Part shown: positions 45,280-54,403 of the stretch, piece after piece
How the letters are laid out: each line of letters opens with the position of its first letter
How positions within the stretch are numbered: position 1 is the stretch's first letter
Source of the DNA: Rhodococcus sp. HNM0563
Lineage (GTDB): Bacteria > Actinomycetota > Actinomycetes > Mycobacteriales > Mycobacteriaceae
Length of the DNA: 64,000 bases
Reading direction: 5' to 3'
NCBI RefSeq assembly: GCF_012726195.1
Contig: NZ_JAASAF010000012.1
Span: forward strand, 1 to 64,000
Notes under the pieces: model-generated
Told to the model about the DNA's origin: nothing
Seen by the model: only the letters and a program-made list of their open reading frames with translations
Databases searched by the model: none
Program-made: the position numbers and the translations under genes

Positions 45280-45945
45280 ATGACCACGACCGAGGTCGCA
45301 GGGTTTTCCGAGCGGATCCGGATCGCGACACAGCAGGCGCATTCGGACACCGAGAACTCGGTCTTCGTCACCGAACTGCTCGACGGGAAGCTCGACGCCT
45401 CGGCACATGCCGCGCTGATCGCCCAAACCTGGTTCGTGTACGACGCACTCGAACGGATCGCCCACACCTACACCGACGACCCGATCGTCGGGCCGTTCCT
45501 CACCGCCGAACTCCTTCGCACTCCGGCGCTCGAGGCGGACCTGGGATTTCTGCTCGGTGCGCAGTGGCGTGACGGACTCACGCCACTGCCCGCCACCGTC
45601 GCATACGTCCAACGGCTCGATCAGGTCGCTGCGTCCTCCCCGGAAGCGTTCCTGGCGCACCACTACCTGCGCTACATGGGCGACCTGTCCGGTGGGCAGA
45701 TCATCCGCCGCATGCTCGAACGCGCCTACGGCTACGATCGCGACGGGCTGCGCTTCTACATCTTCGACGACATCCCGAAGCCGAAGCCGTTCAAGGACTC
45801 CTATCGCGCCAAGCTCGATACCGCTCCCCTCGACGAGGCCCAGCAGCAGAAAGTGATCGACGAGGCCAACCTCGCCTTCGGGCTCAACGGAGCGTTGTTC
45901 GCCGACCTGGCCGCCGATCTCGACCGATACCGCGCGCGGGTCTGA
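45280..45945 (+). CDS. hmuO: Heme oxygenase (biliverdin-producing)
   Basis: This 221-residue enzyme opens heme to biliverdin, CO and ferrous iron so that host or environmental heme serves as an iron source. The proximal ligand His21 lies in TQQAHSDTENS, and the distal-helix motif MGDLSGGQ, which stabilises bound oxygen, is at residues 133-140. Size and sequence are like corynebacterial HmuO. The GGTGGG upstream and the iron box at 45223 support its start and regulation. Five bases separate it from hmuT. Confidence 0.93.
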   Translation: MTTTEVAGFSERIRIATQQAHSDTENSVFVTELLDGKLDASAHAALIAQTWFVYDALERIAHTYTDDPIVGPFLTAELLRTPALEADLGFLLGAQWRDGLTPLPATVAYVQRLDQVAASSPEAFLAHHYLRYMGDLSGGQIIRRMLERAYGYDRDGLRFYIFDDIPKPKPFKDSYRAKLDTAPLDEAQQQKVIDEANLAFGLNGALFADLAADLDRYRARV

Positions 45946-45950
45946 ACGCT

Positions 45951-46970
45951 ATGTTCCGTTCGACCGCGAAGGTCCTGTCGGCGCTGCTCGTGGCGATCGT
46001 CACGCTCGCGCTCGGCAGTTGCAGCACCGAATCCGGTGGAAGTGGGACATCTGTGGCCGGCGCCCGCACCGCGACGGTCGCCGACCCCGATCCCCGACCG
46101 ATCACCACCGAGCCGTCTCCGACGCTCCCCACGACGGTCCGCAGCTTCGACGGTGTCGATGTCACCGTCACGGACGTGTCGCGGATCGTGGTCGCGGACC
46201 GCTCCGGGACCCTCGCCCAGACCGTGTTCTCCCTCGGTCTCGGCGCCAATGTCGTCGGCCGCTCCACCGCGATCTTTCCCGCCGGTGAGCATCTGCCGAA
46301 CGTCACACCCGGCGGGCACGGCCTCAACACCGAAGCGATTCTGGCGTTGAACCCGACGGTGGTGCTCACCGACACCTCGATCGGTCCGCTGGCAGTGCAG
46401 CAGCAGTTGCGCGACACGGGTGTGCCGGTGGTGTTCGTCGATCCGGAACGCAGCCTCGACACCGTGGCGGACGGTATCGAGTCGGTCGCCGCAGCACTCG
46501 GCGTCCCCGAGGCGGGCGAGGCATTGGTGCACCGCACCAACGAGGAGATCGCCGCGGCGCAGTCCGCTGTTCCGGCGGAGCACCCCGAATTCACCGTTGC
46601 GTTCCTGTATCTGCGTGGCTCGGCGATCAAGATGCTCGGTGGTCCAGGTTCCGGTGCCGATGCATTGATCGAAGCACTCGGCGGACGCGACGCAGGAACC
46701 GTGGCCGGTCTCGAATCGCAGTTCATGCCGATCACGAGCGAGGCCATGATTGCGTCGGCACCCGACACGATCCTGATCATGACGCACAGCCTCGAATCCG
46801 TCGGTGGGCCGCAAGGCCTGGCCGAGCTTCCCGGGGTCGCGCAAACCCCGGCCGGGAAGAACGGCAGCATTGTCGACATGGATGACGCGGTGCTGCTCAG
46901 CTTCGGCCCCGAGACCGGTGAGGTGCTCGCAGCGCTCGTCGAGGCGTTCTATCCCACGGACGCGGCGTGA
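45951..46970 (+). CDS. hmuT: Heme-binding lipoprotein HmuT
   Basis: This 339-residue periplasmic-type binding protein anchored as a lipoprotein has a hydrophobic start ending in LGSC (Cys about 24) and then a Ser/Gly-rich linker. It has the FecB/BtuF-like fold of two lobes joined by a helix: RSFDGVDVTVTDVSRIVV begins the first lobe and VVLTDTSIGPL the ligand-cleft loop. It delivers heme to the HmuUV permease. The next gene starts 28 bases downstream. Confidence 0.92.
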   Translation: MFRSTAKVLSALLVAIVTLALGSCSTESGGSGTSVAGARTATVADPDPRPITTEPSPTLPTTVRSFDGVDVTVTDVSRIVVADRSGTLAQTVFSLGLGANVVGRSTAIFPAGEHLPNVTPGGHGLNTEAILALNPTVVLTDTSIGPLAVQQQLRDTGVPVVFVDPERSLDTVADGIESVAAALGVPEAGEALVHRTNEEIAAAQSAVPAEHPEFTVAFLYLRGSAIKMLGGPGSGADALIEALGGRDAGTVAGLESQFMPITSEAMIASAPDTILIMTHSLESVGGPQGLAELPGVAQTPAGKNGSIVDMDDAVLLSFGPETGEVLAALVEAFYPTDAA

Positions 46971-46998
46971 TCGCGCTGCAGGCGGACGGGTACTTGCA

Positions 46999-48087
46999 GT
47001 GAGTGAGGTCGGCGAAACCACCGGACTGCCCGCCGAAGCGCTCCGCAAGGCCGGACCCACCCGCACCACCGCGGTGTTCGCCGGACTCGTCGTCGCGCTG
47101 GTAGCGCTCGCGATCGTGTCGGCGTGTCTCGGTCAGGTGCCCACCAGCCCGGCCGAGGTGGTGGGCAGCGTGCTGCACCGACTCGGTCTCGATCTCGGGC
47201 CGATGCCCGCACATCCGGCCGGTGACGTCACGCTGTGGGAGGTGCGGTTTCCGCGGGTGGTGCTGGCCATACTCGTCGGCGCCGCACTGGGCTGCTCCGG
47301 CGCGCTGCTACAGGGCATCTTCGCGAACCCCCTCGCTGAACCCGGCGTGATCGGGGTGTCGTCGGGTGCCGCCGTGGGGGCCTCCGCCGTGATCGTGCTC
47401 GGCGGCGCCTTCTCGTCGGGGTGGTCATTGGCGTGGGCCGCGTTGCTGTCCGGTCTGGTCACCACGTACCTGGTGTACGCGATGTCGAGATCGGGAGGAC
47501 GAACCGAAGTCGTCACCGTGATCCTCACCGGTGTCGCCGTCAACGCCATGGCCGGCGGCCTGATTGCGTTCTTCACCTTCGTCGCGAATCCCGCGGCCCG
47601 CGATCAGATCGTGTTCTGGCAGTTGGGCAGTCTCGGGGGCGCCACGTGGGACATCGTGTCGGTGGTCGCTCCGCTCACCGCGGCCGGGGTCGCGGTGGCG
47701 ATCGTGCTCGCGCCCAAACTCGATGTGCTCGCGCTCGGTGAGAGCGTGGCTCGCCATCTCGGGGTGGACGTCGAGCGGGTCCGGCAGGTGGCGATCGTCG
47801 CGGTCGCGGTGTTGGTCAGTGCGGCGGTGGCATTCACCGGCATCATCATGTTCGTCGGCCTCGTCGTACCTCATCTGATGCGCCTGGCACTCGGCCCCGC
47901 CCACCGGGTCCTCATGTTCGCCAGCGTCCTGGGCGGCGCGGTGGTGCTCTTGGCAGCCGATCTCGGTGCCCGCACTCTGGTACCCAATGCCGACCTTCCG
48001 CTCGGCATGCTCACCGCACTGATCGGCGGGCCGGTGTTCTTCCTGATGCTGCGCCGCACCCGGGCCAAGCAGGGTGGGTGGGCGTGA
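46999..48087 (+). CDS. hmuU: Heme ABC transporter permease HmuU
   Basis: This 362-residue FecCD/BtuC-type permease has about ten membrane helices, with family phrases such as RFPRVVLAILVGAALGCSGALLQGIFANPLAEPGVIG and FVGLVVPHLMR read at expected spacing. The GTG at 46999 was chosen; the longer open frame overlaps hmuT. It carries heme across the membrane with HmuV ATPase. Its TGA overlaps the GTG of hmuV. Confidence 0.92.
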   Translation: MSEVGETTGLPAEALRKAGPTRTTAVFAGLVVALVALAIVSACLGQVPTSPAEVVGSVLHRLGLDLGPMPAHPAGDVTLWEVRFPRVVLAILVGAALGCSGALLQGIFANPLAEPGVIGVSSGAAVGASAVIVLGGAFSSGWSLAWAALLSGLVTTYLVYAMSRSGGRTEVVTVILTGVAVNAMAGGLIAFFTFVANPAARDQIVFWQLGSLGGATWDIVSVVAPLTAAGVAVAIVLAPKLDVLALGESVARHLGVDVERVRQVAIVAVAVLVSAAVAFTGIIMFVGLVVPHLMRLALGPAHRVLMFASVLGGAVVLLAADLGARTLVPNADLPLGMLTALIGGPVFFLMLRRTRAKQGGWA

Positions 48088-48962
48088 GCCGGATCGCGTT
48101 CTCCTCTCCTGGCGCCTCGATACTCGGCCGGTTGCGTGGCCGCCGCGATCTACCCGAGCGATCCGCGCCCGGTTCCGTGACGCTGCGCGGCAGCGGGGTC
48201 CGGGTGCAGCGTGGTGAGCGTGCGATCCTGCACGGCATCGACTTCGAGGTCCGCGTCGGCGAGGTGGTCGCGCTGGTCGGCCCCAATGGCGCGGGTAAGT
48301 CGACGCTGCTCGCCGCGCTGACCGGCGACCATCCGCTCAGCGGCGGGCACGTCGAGGTCGACGGACGGGATCTCGACGGGTGGACTCCCCTCGCGTTGGC
48401 GTGGCGACGCGCCGTGCTGCCGCAGCAACACACCGTCGGTTTTCCGTTCACGGCACGGCAGGTGGTGCAGATGGGCCGAGCCGCGTGGGCTCGTACGGAC
48501 CGCCGGGATGCCGACGCCGAACTCGTCGATGCCGCGTTCGCGACCTGCGACGTGGCGCATCTCGCCGATCGCCCGTTTCCCGCTTTGTCCGGTGGTGAAC
48601 GGGCCCGGGTCGCGTTGGCGCGGGTGCTCGCCCAGGACACCCAGACGCTACTGCTGGACGAGCCGACCGCGGCACTCGACATCGGGCATCAGGAAACGAT
48701 CATGCAGGTGGTGCGGTCCCGCGCCGATCACGGCCACGCGGTAGTGGTGGTGCTGCACGACCTCGGCCTCGCCGCGGCGTACGCCGACCGCATCTGTGTG
48801 CTGGAGAAGGGCCTTCTCGTTGCTGACGGCAGCCCCGGCGCGGTGCTCACCGAGGAACTGCTCAGCCGCGTCTACGACTATCCGGTGCGGGTCAGCGCTC
48901 ACCCGGAGACCGGGACTCCGCTCGTGTTGCCGCATCGGGACCGGTCTGCACCCACGCTGTGA
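48084..48962 (+). CDS. hmuV: Heme ABC transporter ATP-binding protein HmuV
   Basis: This 292-residue ATPase powers heme uptake. Walker A GPNGAGKST is at residues 66-74, the signature LSGGERARVALAR near 172, Walker B TLLLDEPT, and the switch His in VVVLHDLGLA. An N-terminal stretch of about 30 residues precedes the domain. The GTG start overlaps the permease stop (GTGA), confirming an hmuTUV unit led by hmuO. Confidence 0.93.
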   Translation: MSRIAFSSPGASILGRLRGRRDLPERSAPGSVTLRGSGVRVQRGERAILHGIDFEVRVGEVVALVGPNGAGKSTLLAALTGDHPLSGGHVEVDGRDLDGWTPLALAWRRAVLPQQHTVGFPFTARQVVQMGRAAWARTDRRDADAELVDAAFATCDVAHLADRPFPALSGGERARVALARVLAQDTQTLLLDEPTAALDIGHQETIMQVVRSRADHGHAVVVVLHDLGLAAAYADRICVLEKGLLVADGSPGAVLTEELLSRVYDYPVRVSAHPETGTPLVLPHRDRSAPTL

Positions 48963-49094
48963 GCGCCGCGTCACACCTGGGGTGACCGGCAGGAGGCGCC
49001 TGCACTCATGGGATGGCGATCGGGAACACTGGATGGCGGCGCTGCCGTCCAGGGCACTGCCACAGTCACAGCACGACAGCGAGGAGCGACGACG

Positions 49095-50102
49095 ATGGGT
49101 GGACCGGTGATGCGCAGCGCCGCGGTGGTGATCGGGCTCGCGGTGACTCTCGTCGCCGGATGTTCCTCGTCCGACGAGGCAGCCGAATCGGTACCGACCC
49201 GTGAACCGGCCACCGCCGCAGCGGCACCGGAAGTGAGCAGCACCCCCGCCGGGACCGTCACTCCCCTCGCGGAGTCGGTCGAGGCGATGGTCATCGCCCC
49301 CGGCACCAGCGTCGTCGCCGCTCTTGTCGACGACGGTCGGAAGATACTGCTGATCGACGACGCGGGCGCAGCCCCCCGTGAGGTCACGCTGCCCGCGGCC
49401 GCGGCGACGGTCTCCCAGGGCCCCGAGAGCAGCGTGCTGGCTCCCGCCGCAGGCGCGGTCTCACAGATCGACGCCGGCACCGGAACGGTCACCGAAGTGC
49501 CGGTCGACGGGGAAGCGCGCTCGGCTGCCGTCCTTCCCGACGGTCGCTGGGCGGTCGGAACCGCGGATGGCACTGTGCTCGTCGTCGACCCCGAGACCGG
49601 TGAGGTGGACTCGACGATCGGCGGGCTCGTCTCCGTCGACGCACTCACGGTCGCCGGTGGCACGGTTGCCGCGCTGGACCGTCACCAGACGTCCATCACC
49701 GAACTCGACCTCGAGGATTCGGATCTGCGCGTCGCATTGCGCGCAGGCGAGGGCGCGACCGAGATGACCAGCGACCCGTTCGGCCGCGTCATGGTCACCG
49801 ACACCGACGGCGACGAACTGTTGGTCTATACCCTCGATTCGCTGGTCCTGCGGCAGCGGTATCCGGCAGGACCGGCGCCGTACGCGCTGGCCTACGACGA
49901 GAAGCGCGACCTGGTGTGGGTCACCCTGACCGGTAGCAACGAGGTCGTGGGCTACGATCTGTCGACCGGTATCCCGAGGGAACGCCACCGCTTCTCGACG
50001 GTGCAGCAACCCAACTCGCTCGCCGTCGATCCGGCAGATGCAGCACTGGTGGTGGCATCGGCGACCGGCGACGGACTGCAGAGGATCCCGGTCGAAGGGT
50101 AG
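49095..50102 (+). CDS. Beta-propeller lipoprotein (YncE-like)
   Basis: This 335-residue secreted lipoprotein has a signal segment ending in VAGC (Cys about 20), a Ser/Thr/Pro/Ala linker, and then repeated blades with phrases like VAALVDDGRKILLIDD, GTVLVVDPETGEV and LVWVTLTGSNEVVGYDL. This repeat spacing fits a seven-bladed beta-propeller of the YncE/40-residue-repeat kind. No active site is apparent. AGGAG lies eight bases before the ATG at 49095. The next two genes follow closely and may be co-transcribed. Confidence 0.85.
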   Translation: MGGPVMRSAAVVIGLAVTLVAGCSSSDEAAESVPTREPATAAAAPEVSSTPAGTVTPLAESVEAMVIAPGTSVVAALVDDGRKILLIDDAGAAPREVTLPAAAATVSQGPESSVLAPAAGAVSQIDAGTGTVTEVPVDGEARSAAVLPDGRWAVGTADGTVLVVDPETGEVDSTIGGLVSVDALTVAGGTVAALDRHQTSITELDLEDSDLRVALRAGEGATEMTSDPFGRVMVTDTDGDELLVYTLDSLVLRQRYPAGPAPYALAYDEKRDLVWVTLTGSNEVVGYDLSTGIPRERHRFSTVQQPNSLAVDPADAALVVASATGDGLQRIPVEG

Positions 50103-50104
50103 TG

Positions 50105-50359
50105 ATGGCAAGCGAGAATGCGAGCCGGTTCACCCGCCTCCCTGTGGGGTGGGACACCAGCAACGACGAGTACGACTACGTGCCGCTGAAGCTTCCGAAG
50201 GAAGTCTCGCGGATCAGTGCGTCGCTGCGGCTCGCGATCTCGGCCGAATTCCACGGCTGGGAGCTGACCCGGCTGCGGTTGTATCCCGACGGCAGCCGCC
50301 GGGTGTTGCTGCGGCGACGCAAGACCGGCCATCACGTCCCCGAACCCACCGTCCGCTGA
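50105..50359 (+). CDS. DUF5703 family protein
   Basis: This 84-residue protein of the actinobacterial DUF5703 family includes [38 protein letters not shown] and RRVLLRRRK. It starts 2 bases after the propeller gene and precedes pyrD, a conserved order in Rhodococcus and mycobacteria. Its function is unknown. Confidence 0.85.
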   Translation: MASENASRFTRLPVGWDTSNDEYDYVPLKLPKEVSRISASLRLAISAEFHGWELTRLRLYPDGSRRVLLRRRKTGHHVPEPTVR

Positions 50360-50399
50360 TCGTCTCCGGGCCTCCGCGCCCCTGTGCAGGGAGTTGTTC

Positions 50400-51464
50400 G
50401 TGTACCGCTTGCTTCTTCGCGTGATGTTCCTGGTGCCGCCGGAACGAATCCACCATGTGGTGTTCTTCGTGCTGCGTCTGATCACCGGCTTCGGGCCGAC
50501 CCGCGCGCTCGCGTCGAAGATCCTCTCCGTCGACGATCCGGTGTTGGACAACACCGTGTTCGGTGTGCGGTTCCCGAATCCCGTGGGTATGGCAGCAGGG
50601 TTCGACAAGGATGCCAAGGGCGTCGACGCGTGGGGCCCGCTCGGATTCGGCTTCGCAGAAATCGGGACGGTCACGGCGCAGGCACAACCCGGTAATCCGG
50701 CACCGCGCCTGTTCCGGCTGCCGGAGGACCGCGCGCTGGTCAACCGGATGGGGTTCAACAACCACGGTGCCGGTGAAGCCGCGAATCATCTGCGGCAGCG
50801 CCGACGGACGGTGCCGATCGGCGCGAACATCGGCAAGACGAAGATCGTGCCCGCCGAGCAGGCCGCCGAGGACTACACCGCAAGCGCGCAACTGCTCGGC
50901 CCCCTCGCCGACTTCATAGTGGTCAACGTGTCGTCCCCGAACACCCCGGGTCTGCGGGATCTGCAGGCCGTCGAGTCCCTGCGGCCGCTGCTGCAGGCGG
51001 TTCTCGACACTGTGACAGTGCCCGTGCTCGTGAAGATCGCCCCGGACCTGTCCGACGAGGACATCGACGCGGTGGCCGATCTCGCCGTCGAGTTGAAGCT
51101 CGCCGGGATCGTCGCCACCAACACCACCATCCGCCGCGACGGATTGCATACGGACACCGCCCGAATCGAGGAGATCGGAGCCGGTGGCCTGTCGGGCGCT
51201 CCCGTGGCAGCACGATCGCTCGAGGTGCTGCGACGGTTGTACCAGCGTGTGGGAGATCGTCTGACCCTGGTGTCGGTCGGGGGAATCGAGACACCGGAGC
51301 AGGCCTGGGAACGCATCCTGGCCGGCGCGTCGCTGGTGCAGGGCTACACCGGGTTCATCTACGGCGGCGCGTTCTGGACGCGCCGACTCAACAAGGGACT
51401 TGCTCGCAAGCTGCGGGCCTCCGGCTACACCTCGATCGCGGATGCGGTCGGCGCTGGTCGCTGA
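50400..51464 (+). CDS. pyrD: Quinone-dependent dihydroorotate dehydrogenase
   Basis: This 354-residue class 2 enzyme oxidises dihydroorotate to orotate in pyrimidine synthesis, passing electrons to quinone. The N-terminal helices ([21 protein letters not shown]) embed it in the membrane. The FMN/substrate region reads [13 protein letters not shown] and [14 protein letters not shown], the latter with the catalytic Ser of this class. AGGGAG lies six bases before the GTG at 50400; a TTG two codons upstream is the alternative. Confidence 0.94.
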   Translation: MYRLLLRVMFLVPPERIHHVVFFVLRLITGFGPTRALASKILSVDDPVLDNTVFGVRFPNPVGMAAGFDKDAKGVDAWGPLGFGFAEIGTVTAQAQPGNPAPRLFRLPEDRALVNRMGFNNHGAGEAANHLRQRRRTVPIGANIGKTKIVPAEQAAEDYTASAQLLGPLADFIVVNVSSPNTPGLRDLQAVESLRPLLQAVLDTVTVPVLVKIAPDLSDEDIDAVADLAVELKLAGIVATNTTIRRDGLHTDTARIEEIGAGGLSGAPVAARSLEVLRRLYQRVGDRLTLVSVGGIETPEQAWERILAGASLVQGYTGFIYGGAFWTRRLNKGLARKLRASGYTSIADAVGAGR

Positions 51465-51498
51465 GACCGCCGCTCCGCCCCACCGGCCGCCAGACCGG

Positions 51499-51545
51499 CC
51501 GAAGGTGACGTTCGGGCACGTGAAGTGCACGAATGTCACCTTCGG
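51499..51545. terminator. Bidirectional terminator between pyrD and the PEBP gene
   Basis: The 16-base arms CCGAAGGTGACGTTCG (51499-51514) and CGAATGTCACCTTCGG (51530-51545) pair with a single G-T wobble. They lie between convergent genes. Confidence 0.7.
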
Positions 51546-51559
51546 TCAGAGCGATCTTG

Positions 51560-52102
51560 CTACTTCACCTCGTAGGTACCGGTCAGCAGGCCGCGCGCGA
51601 TGGCGTGCCCGAATACGTTGAAGCCGAGGAACGCCGGGCTGGCCTCCGGGCCGACTCCTTCGAGTGTGTCGACATCGAGGGCGTGCACGGCGACGATGTA
51701 CCGATGGTGGCCGTGACCGGCCGGCGGGCCGGCTCCGATGAATCCGAATGCGCCGCCGTCGTGGCGCAACTGCACGGCCCCGGTCGGCAGAGCAGCAGAA
51801 TCCGCACTACCTGCACCGGAGGGCAGCTCGGTGACGTCGGCCGGGATGTTTGCCACAGCCCAGTGCCAGAACCCGGACGCGGTAGGCGCGTCGGGGTCGA
51901 ACACGGTCACGACGAAGCTCTTCGTCTCGGCGGGGAATCCCGACCACGACAGCTGTGGCGAGACGTCGCCGCCGCCGGGGATTCCGAACGCGCCGCTGGC
52001 CTGCGGAAGCTTCCACTGTCCGCCTTCGGCGAAGTCCTCGCTGGTCACCTGGAAGGTGGGCAGCTCGGGCAGGAACTTGTACGGGTCGTAGTCGAAGGCC
52101 AT
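51560..52102 (-). CDS. YbhB/YbcL-type PEBP family protein
   Basis: This 180-residue phosphatidylethanolamine-binding-like protein has the signature [30 protein letters not shown] and a C-terminal phosphate-site region ([14 protein letters not shown]). AAAGGA lies six bases before the ATG at 52102; the much longer open frame to 52855 runs antisense through the peptidase gene. Its function in bacteria is unclear. It is downstream of the M20 peptidase, with a 41-base gap. Confidence 0.92.
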   Translation of the reverse strand: MAFDYDPYKFLPELPTFQVTSEDFAEGGQWKLPQASGAFGIPGGGDVSPQLSWSGFPAETKSFVVTVFDPDAPTASGFWHWAVANIPADVTELPSGAGSADSAALPTGAVQLRHDGGAFGFIGAGPPAGHGHHRYIVAVHALDVDTLEGVGPEASPAFLGFNVFGHAIARGLLTGTYEVK

Positions 52103-52143
52103 ACCGGTCCTTTCGGGTTGTGTTCGGTGATCGGTTTCGGTGA

Positions 52144-53496
52144 TCAGGAATGCATGAGGAAGTGTTCCATGACCCGCGTGCCGAAGCGCAGTGCGTCGAC
52201 GGGTACACGCTCGTCGACACCGTGGAACAGGGCAGCGAAGTCGAGTTCCGGGGGCAGTTGCAGCGGCGCGAAGCCGAAGCACCGGATCCCCAGTTTGGCG
52301 AATGCCTTGGCGTCGGTGCCGCCCGACAGCATGTACGGCACCGTGCGTCCCAACGGGTCGTGTGCCTCGATAGCGGCGTTCATCGCATCGACGAGGTCGC
52401 CGTCGAACGTGGTCTCGTAGGAGTCGAGACTGGTGATCCATTCTCGGGTGACGTCGGGACCGATCAGTTCGTCGACGGTGCGCTCGAACTCGGCGCGGCG
52501 ACCGGGCAGGATGCGGCAGTCGACGACGGCTTCGGCGGTCTGCGGGATGACGTTCGCCTTGTACCCGGCATCGAGCATCGTGGGATTGGCGGTGTCGCGC
52601 AACGTGGCACCGACGATCCGGGCGATCGACCCGAGTTTGGCCAGAGTGCCTTCGAGGTCGGGCGAGGTGGGATCGAAGTCCAGGCCGGTTTCCTCCGCCG
52701 CCGCAGCGAGGAATTCGGCGACCGAATCGGGGACCACGAGCGGGAACGTGTGGGTGCCCAGCCGCGCGACGGCCTGCGCGAGAATCGTGACGGCGTTCTC
52801 CTCGTGCAGGAACGATCCGTGTCCGGCGCGTCCCTTCGCGGTCAGACGCATCCATCCGAGGCCCTTCTCGGCGGTCTCGACCATATAGAGACGGCGTTGC
52901 GTCCCGTCGGGACGGGGAACGGTCAGCGAGAAACCGCCGACCTCACCGACGGCTTCGGTGATCCCCTCGAAGAGGTCGGGTCGATGCTGGACCAGCCACT
53001 GGGATCCGTAGGTGCCACCGGCTTCCTCGTCTGCGAGGAACGCGAAGACGAGGTCGCGCGGTGGGACGATGCCCTCGGCTTTGAAGCGTCGGGCGACGGC
53101 GATCATCATGCCGACCATGTCTTTCATGTCGACCGCTCCACGCCCCCAGACGTAGCCGTCTTCGACGGCTCCGGAGAACGGGTGCACGCTCCAGTCGGCC
53201 GGTTCGGCGGGAACCACGTCGAGGTGGCCGTGCAGCATCAACGCCCCGCGGTCGCGGTCGGCGCCGGGGAGCCTGGCGAACAGGTTGCCGCGACCGGGTG
53301 CACCGGATTCGACGTAGGTGGTCTCGTATCCGACCTCCTGCAGCTGGGACGCGACCCATTCGGCGCATTCCTTCTCGCCGCGGGTGGTGGCGAGGTCGCC
53401 GGTGTTGGACGTATCGAAGCGGATGAGCCGGGAGACGAGGTCGACGACCTCGGCTTCGGCACGGGACGGTGGATGCGCGCTCGACGTGGTGACCAT
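52144..53496 (-). CDS. M20 family metallopeptidase
   Basis: This 450-residue cytoplasmic M20/M25/M40 peptidase has zinc-site motifs [10 protein letters not shown] (His and Asp), DMKD, and the EEAGG pair (Glu general base and ligand) a few residues after ADEEA. A dimerisation domain follows, then the final ligand His in [11 protein letters not shown]. Such enzymes cleave dipeptides, acylated amino acids or N-succinyl-diaminopimelate; the substrate here is uncertain. The ATG at 53496 was preferred over the upstream GTG/ATG frame to 53532. Confidence 0.92.
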   Translation of the reverse strand: MVTTSSAHPPSRAEAEVVDLVSRLIRFDTSNTGDLATTRGEKECAEWVASQLQEVGYETTYVESGAPGRGNLFARLPGADRDRGALMLHGHLDVVPAEPADWSVHPFSGAVEDGYVWGRGAVDMKDMVGMMIAVARRFKAEGIVPPRDLVFAFLADEEAGGTYGSQWLVQHRPDLFEGITEAVGEVGGFSLTVPRPDGTQRRLYMVETAEKGLGWMRLTAKGRAGHGSFLHEENAVTILAQAVARLGTHTFPLVVPDSVAEFLAAAAEETGLDFDPTSPDLEGTLAKLGSIARIVGATLRDTANPTMLDAGYKANVIPQTAEAVVDCRILPGRRAEFERTVDELIGPDVTREWITSLDSYETTFDGDLVDAMNAAIEAHDPLGRTVPYMLSGGTDAKAFAKLGIRCFGFAPLQLPPELDFAALFHGVDERVPVDALRFGTRVMEHFLMHS

Positions 53497-53614
53497 GCCT
53501 GCATGTCTACCATCGAAGACGCTGTCGATCACTGCAGGTAGGGGTAGCGATTTGGGAGCTGGAGCGTGGTGCGTTAATCTTTCACAGCACCCGCCGGAGC
53601 GGGTGCAGGCATCA

Positions 53615-53700
53615 GTCCGAGTGGCGGAATGGCAGACGCGCTAGCTTGAGGTGCTAGTGTCCTATTAACGGACGTGGGGGTTCAAGTCCCCCCTCGGACA
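53615..53700 (+). tRNA. tRNA-Leu (GAG anticodon), copy 1
   Basis: This is an 86-base class II tRNA with acceptor GTCCGAG/CTCGGAC, the D-arm region GCGGAATGGCAGACGCG, anticodon stem CTAGC/GCTAG with loop TTGAGGT (anticodon GAG at 53648-53650), a long variable arm, the TTCAAGT loop of the T arm, and discriminator A. It reads CUC/CUU leucine codons. Identical in sequence to the second copy 297 bases further on. Confidence 0.95.
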
Positions 53701-53716
53701 CTCTGAGTCGAGACAG

Positions 53717-53759
53717 ACGACGAAGGCCCCGAACCGATCAGGTTCGGGGCCTTCGTCGT
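53717..53759 (+). terminator. Strong hairpin terminator after tRNA-Leu copy 1
   Basis: 19-base arms ACGACGAAGGCCCCGAACC (53717-53735) and its complement (53741-53759) are separated by GATCA, shortly after the tRNA end. Confidence 0.75.
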
Positions 53760-53911
53760 TGCTGGGATGGGTGGCCGCCTCACCGACGGGCGGGATCGAT
53801 ACGACCCGAGATGGGCCTGGGCAGGCGAATTGGGGAACGGCACACTCATGCGCTACTGTTTTCGACAGCGCCCGCGAGAGCGGGAGTGCATCGCATGCCT
53901 GCATGGCATGG

Positions 53912-53997
53912 GTCCGAGTGGCGGAATGGCAGACGCGCTAGCTTGAGGTGCTAGTGTCCTATTAACGGACGTGGGGGTTCAAGTCCCCCCTCGGACA
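53912..53997 (+). tRNA. tRNA-Leu (GAG anticodon), copy 2
   Basis: This 86-base gene is identical to the copy at 53615, with the same anticodon loop, variable arm and discriminator. The flanks differ except for a few conserved bases (GCCCGCGAGAGCGGG-like hairpin upstream), consistent with a tandem duplication followed by drift outside the gene. Confidence 0.95.
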
Positions 53998-54007
53998 CTC
54001 CGAACAT

Positions 54008-54042
54008 GATGGCCCCGAACCTGATTCAGGTTCGGGGCCATC
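54008..54042 (+). terminator. Strong hairpin terminator after tRNA-Leu copy 2
   Basis: 17-base arms GATGGCCCCGAACCTGA (54008-54024) and TCAGGTTCGGGGCCATC (54026-54042) are separated by one base. It shares the GGCCCCGAACC core with the terminator after copy 1. Confidence 0.75.
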
Positions 54043-54062
54043 GTCGTCGGAGGCGAGGTTTC

Positions 54063-54308
54063 TCAGGAACGGCGTCCTGCACGGAAGTAACTGATCGGCC
54101 CGACGAAGTTCACGGCGATGATCAGGGCCCACTTCAGTTTGCTGCCCTCGACCTTCTCGGCAGGCCGCGTCGCGAGATCCACCCAGGCGCTCACGGCGAG
54201 TGCGAGCTGGATACTCGCGAGCGCGAGCACGCCAGCTCGCCGCCTCGGCGACATGTCGCTGAACCTCGCCTTGGTACCCGCGTTCCGCGCTGGTGCGGTC
54301 GAACTCAT
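54063..54308 (-). CDS. Small membrane protein with PLDc_N-type domain
   Basis: This 81-residue protein has a hydrophobic helix (LALASIQLALAVSAWVDL), a short polar turn with RPAEKVEG, and a second hydrophobic stretch (LIIAVNFVGPISYF) ending FRAGRR. This fits the N-terminal membrane domain found in cardiolipin synthases and in stand-alone PLDc_N proteins. It has no catalytic HKD motif. GGAGGG sits close upstream of two adjacent ATGs (54311 and 54308). Confidence 0.75.
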   Translation of the reverse strand: MSSTAPARNAGTKARFSDMSPRRRAGVLALASIQLALAVSAWVDLATRPAEKVEGSKLKWALIIAVNFVGPISYFRAGRRS

Positions 54309-54403
54309 CATCCCTCCGAGGTGATCCTCCGGACACGAGCGGCGGACCTTCCGCGCCCACCCGATACCATTATCGGGCTTCACCACACACCGGAAAAGGG
54401 CAC

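Noticed and set aside
53615..53997. Direct repeat of tRNA-Leu as an integration (att) duplication
   Set aside because: The repeat is the full gene with its own terminator, and no mobile genes lie between, so gene duplication is simpler.
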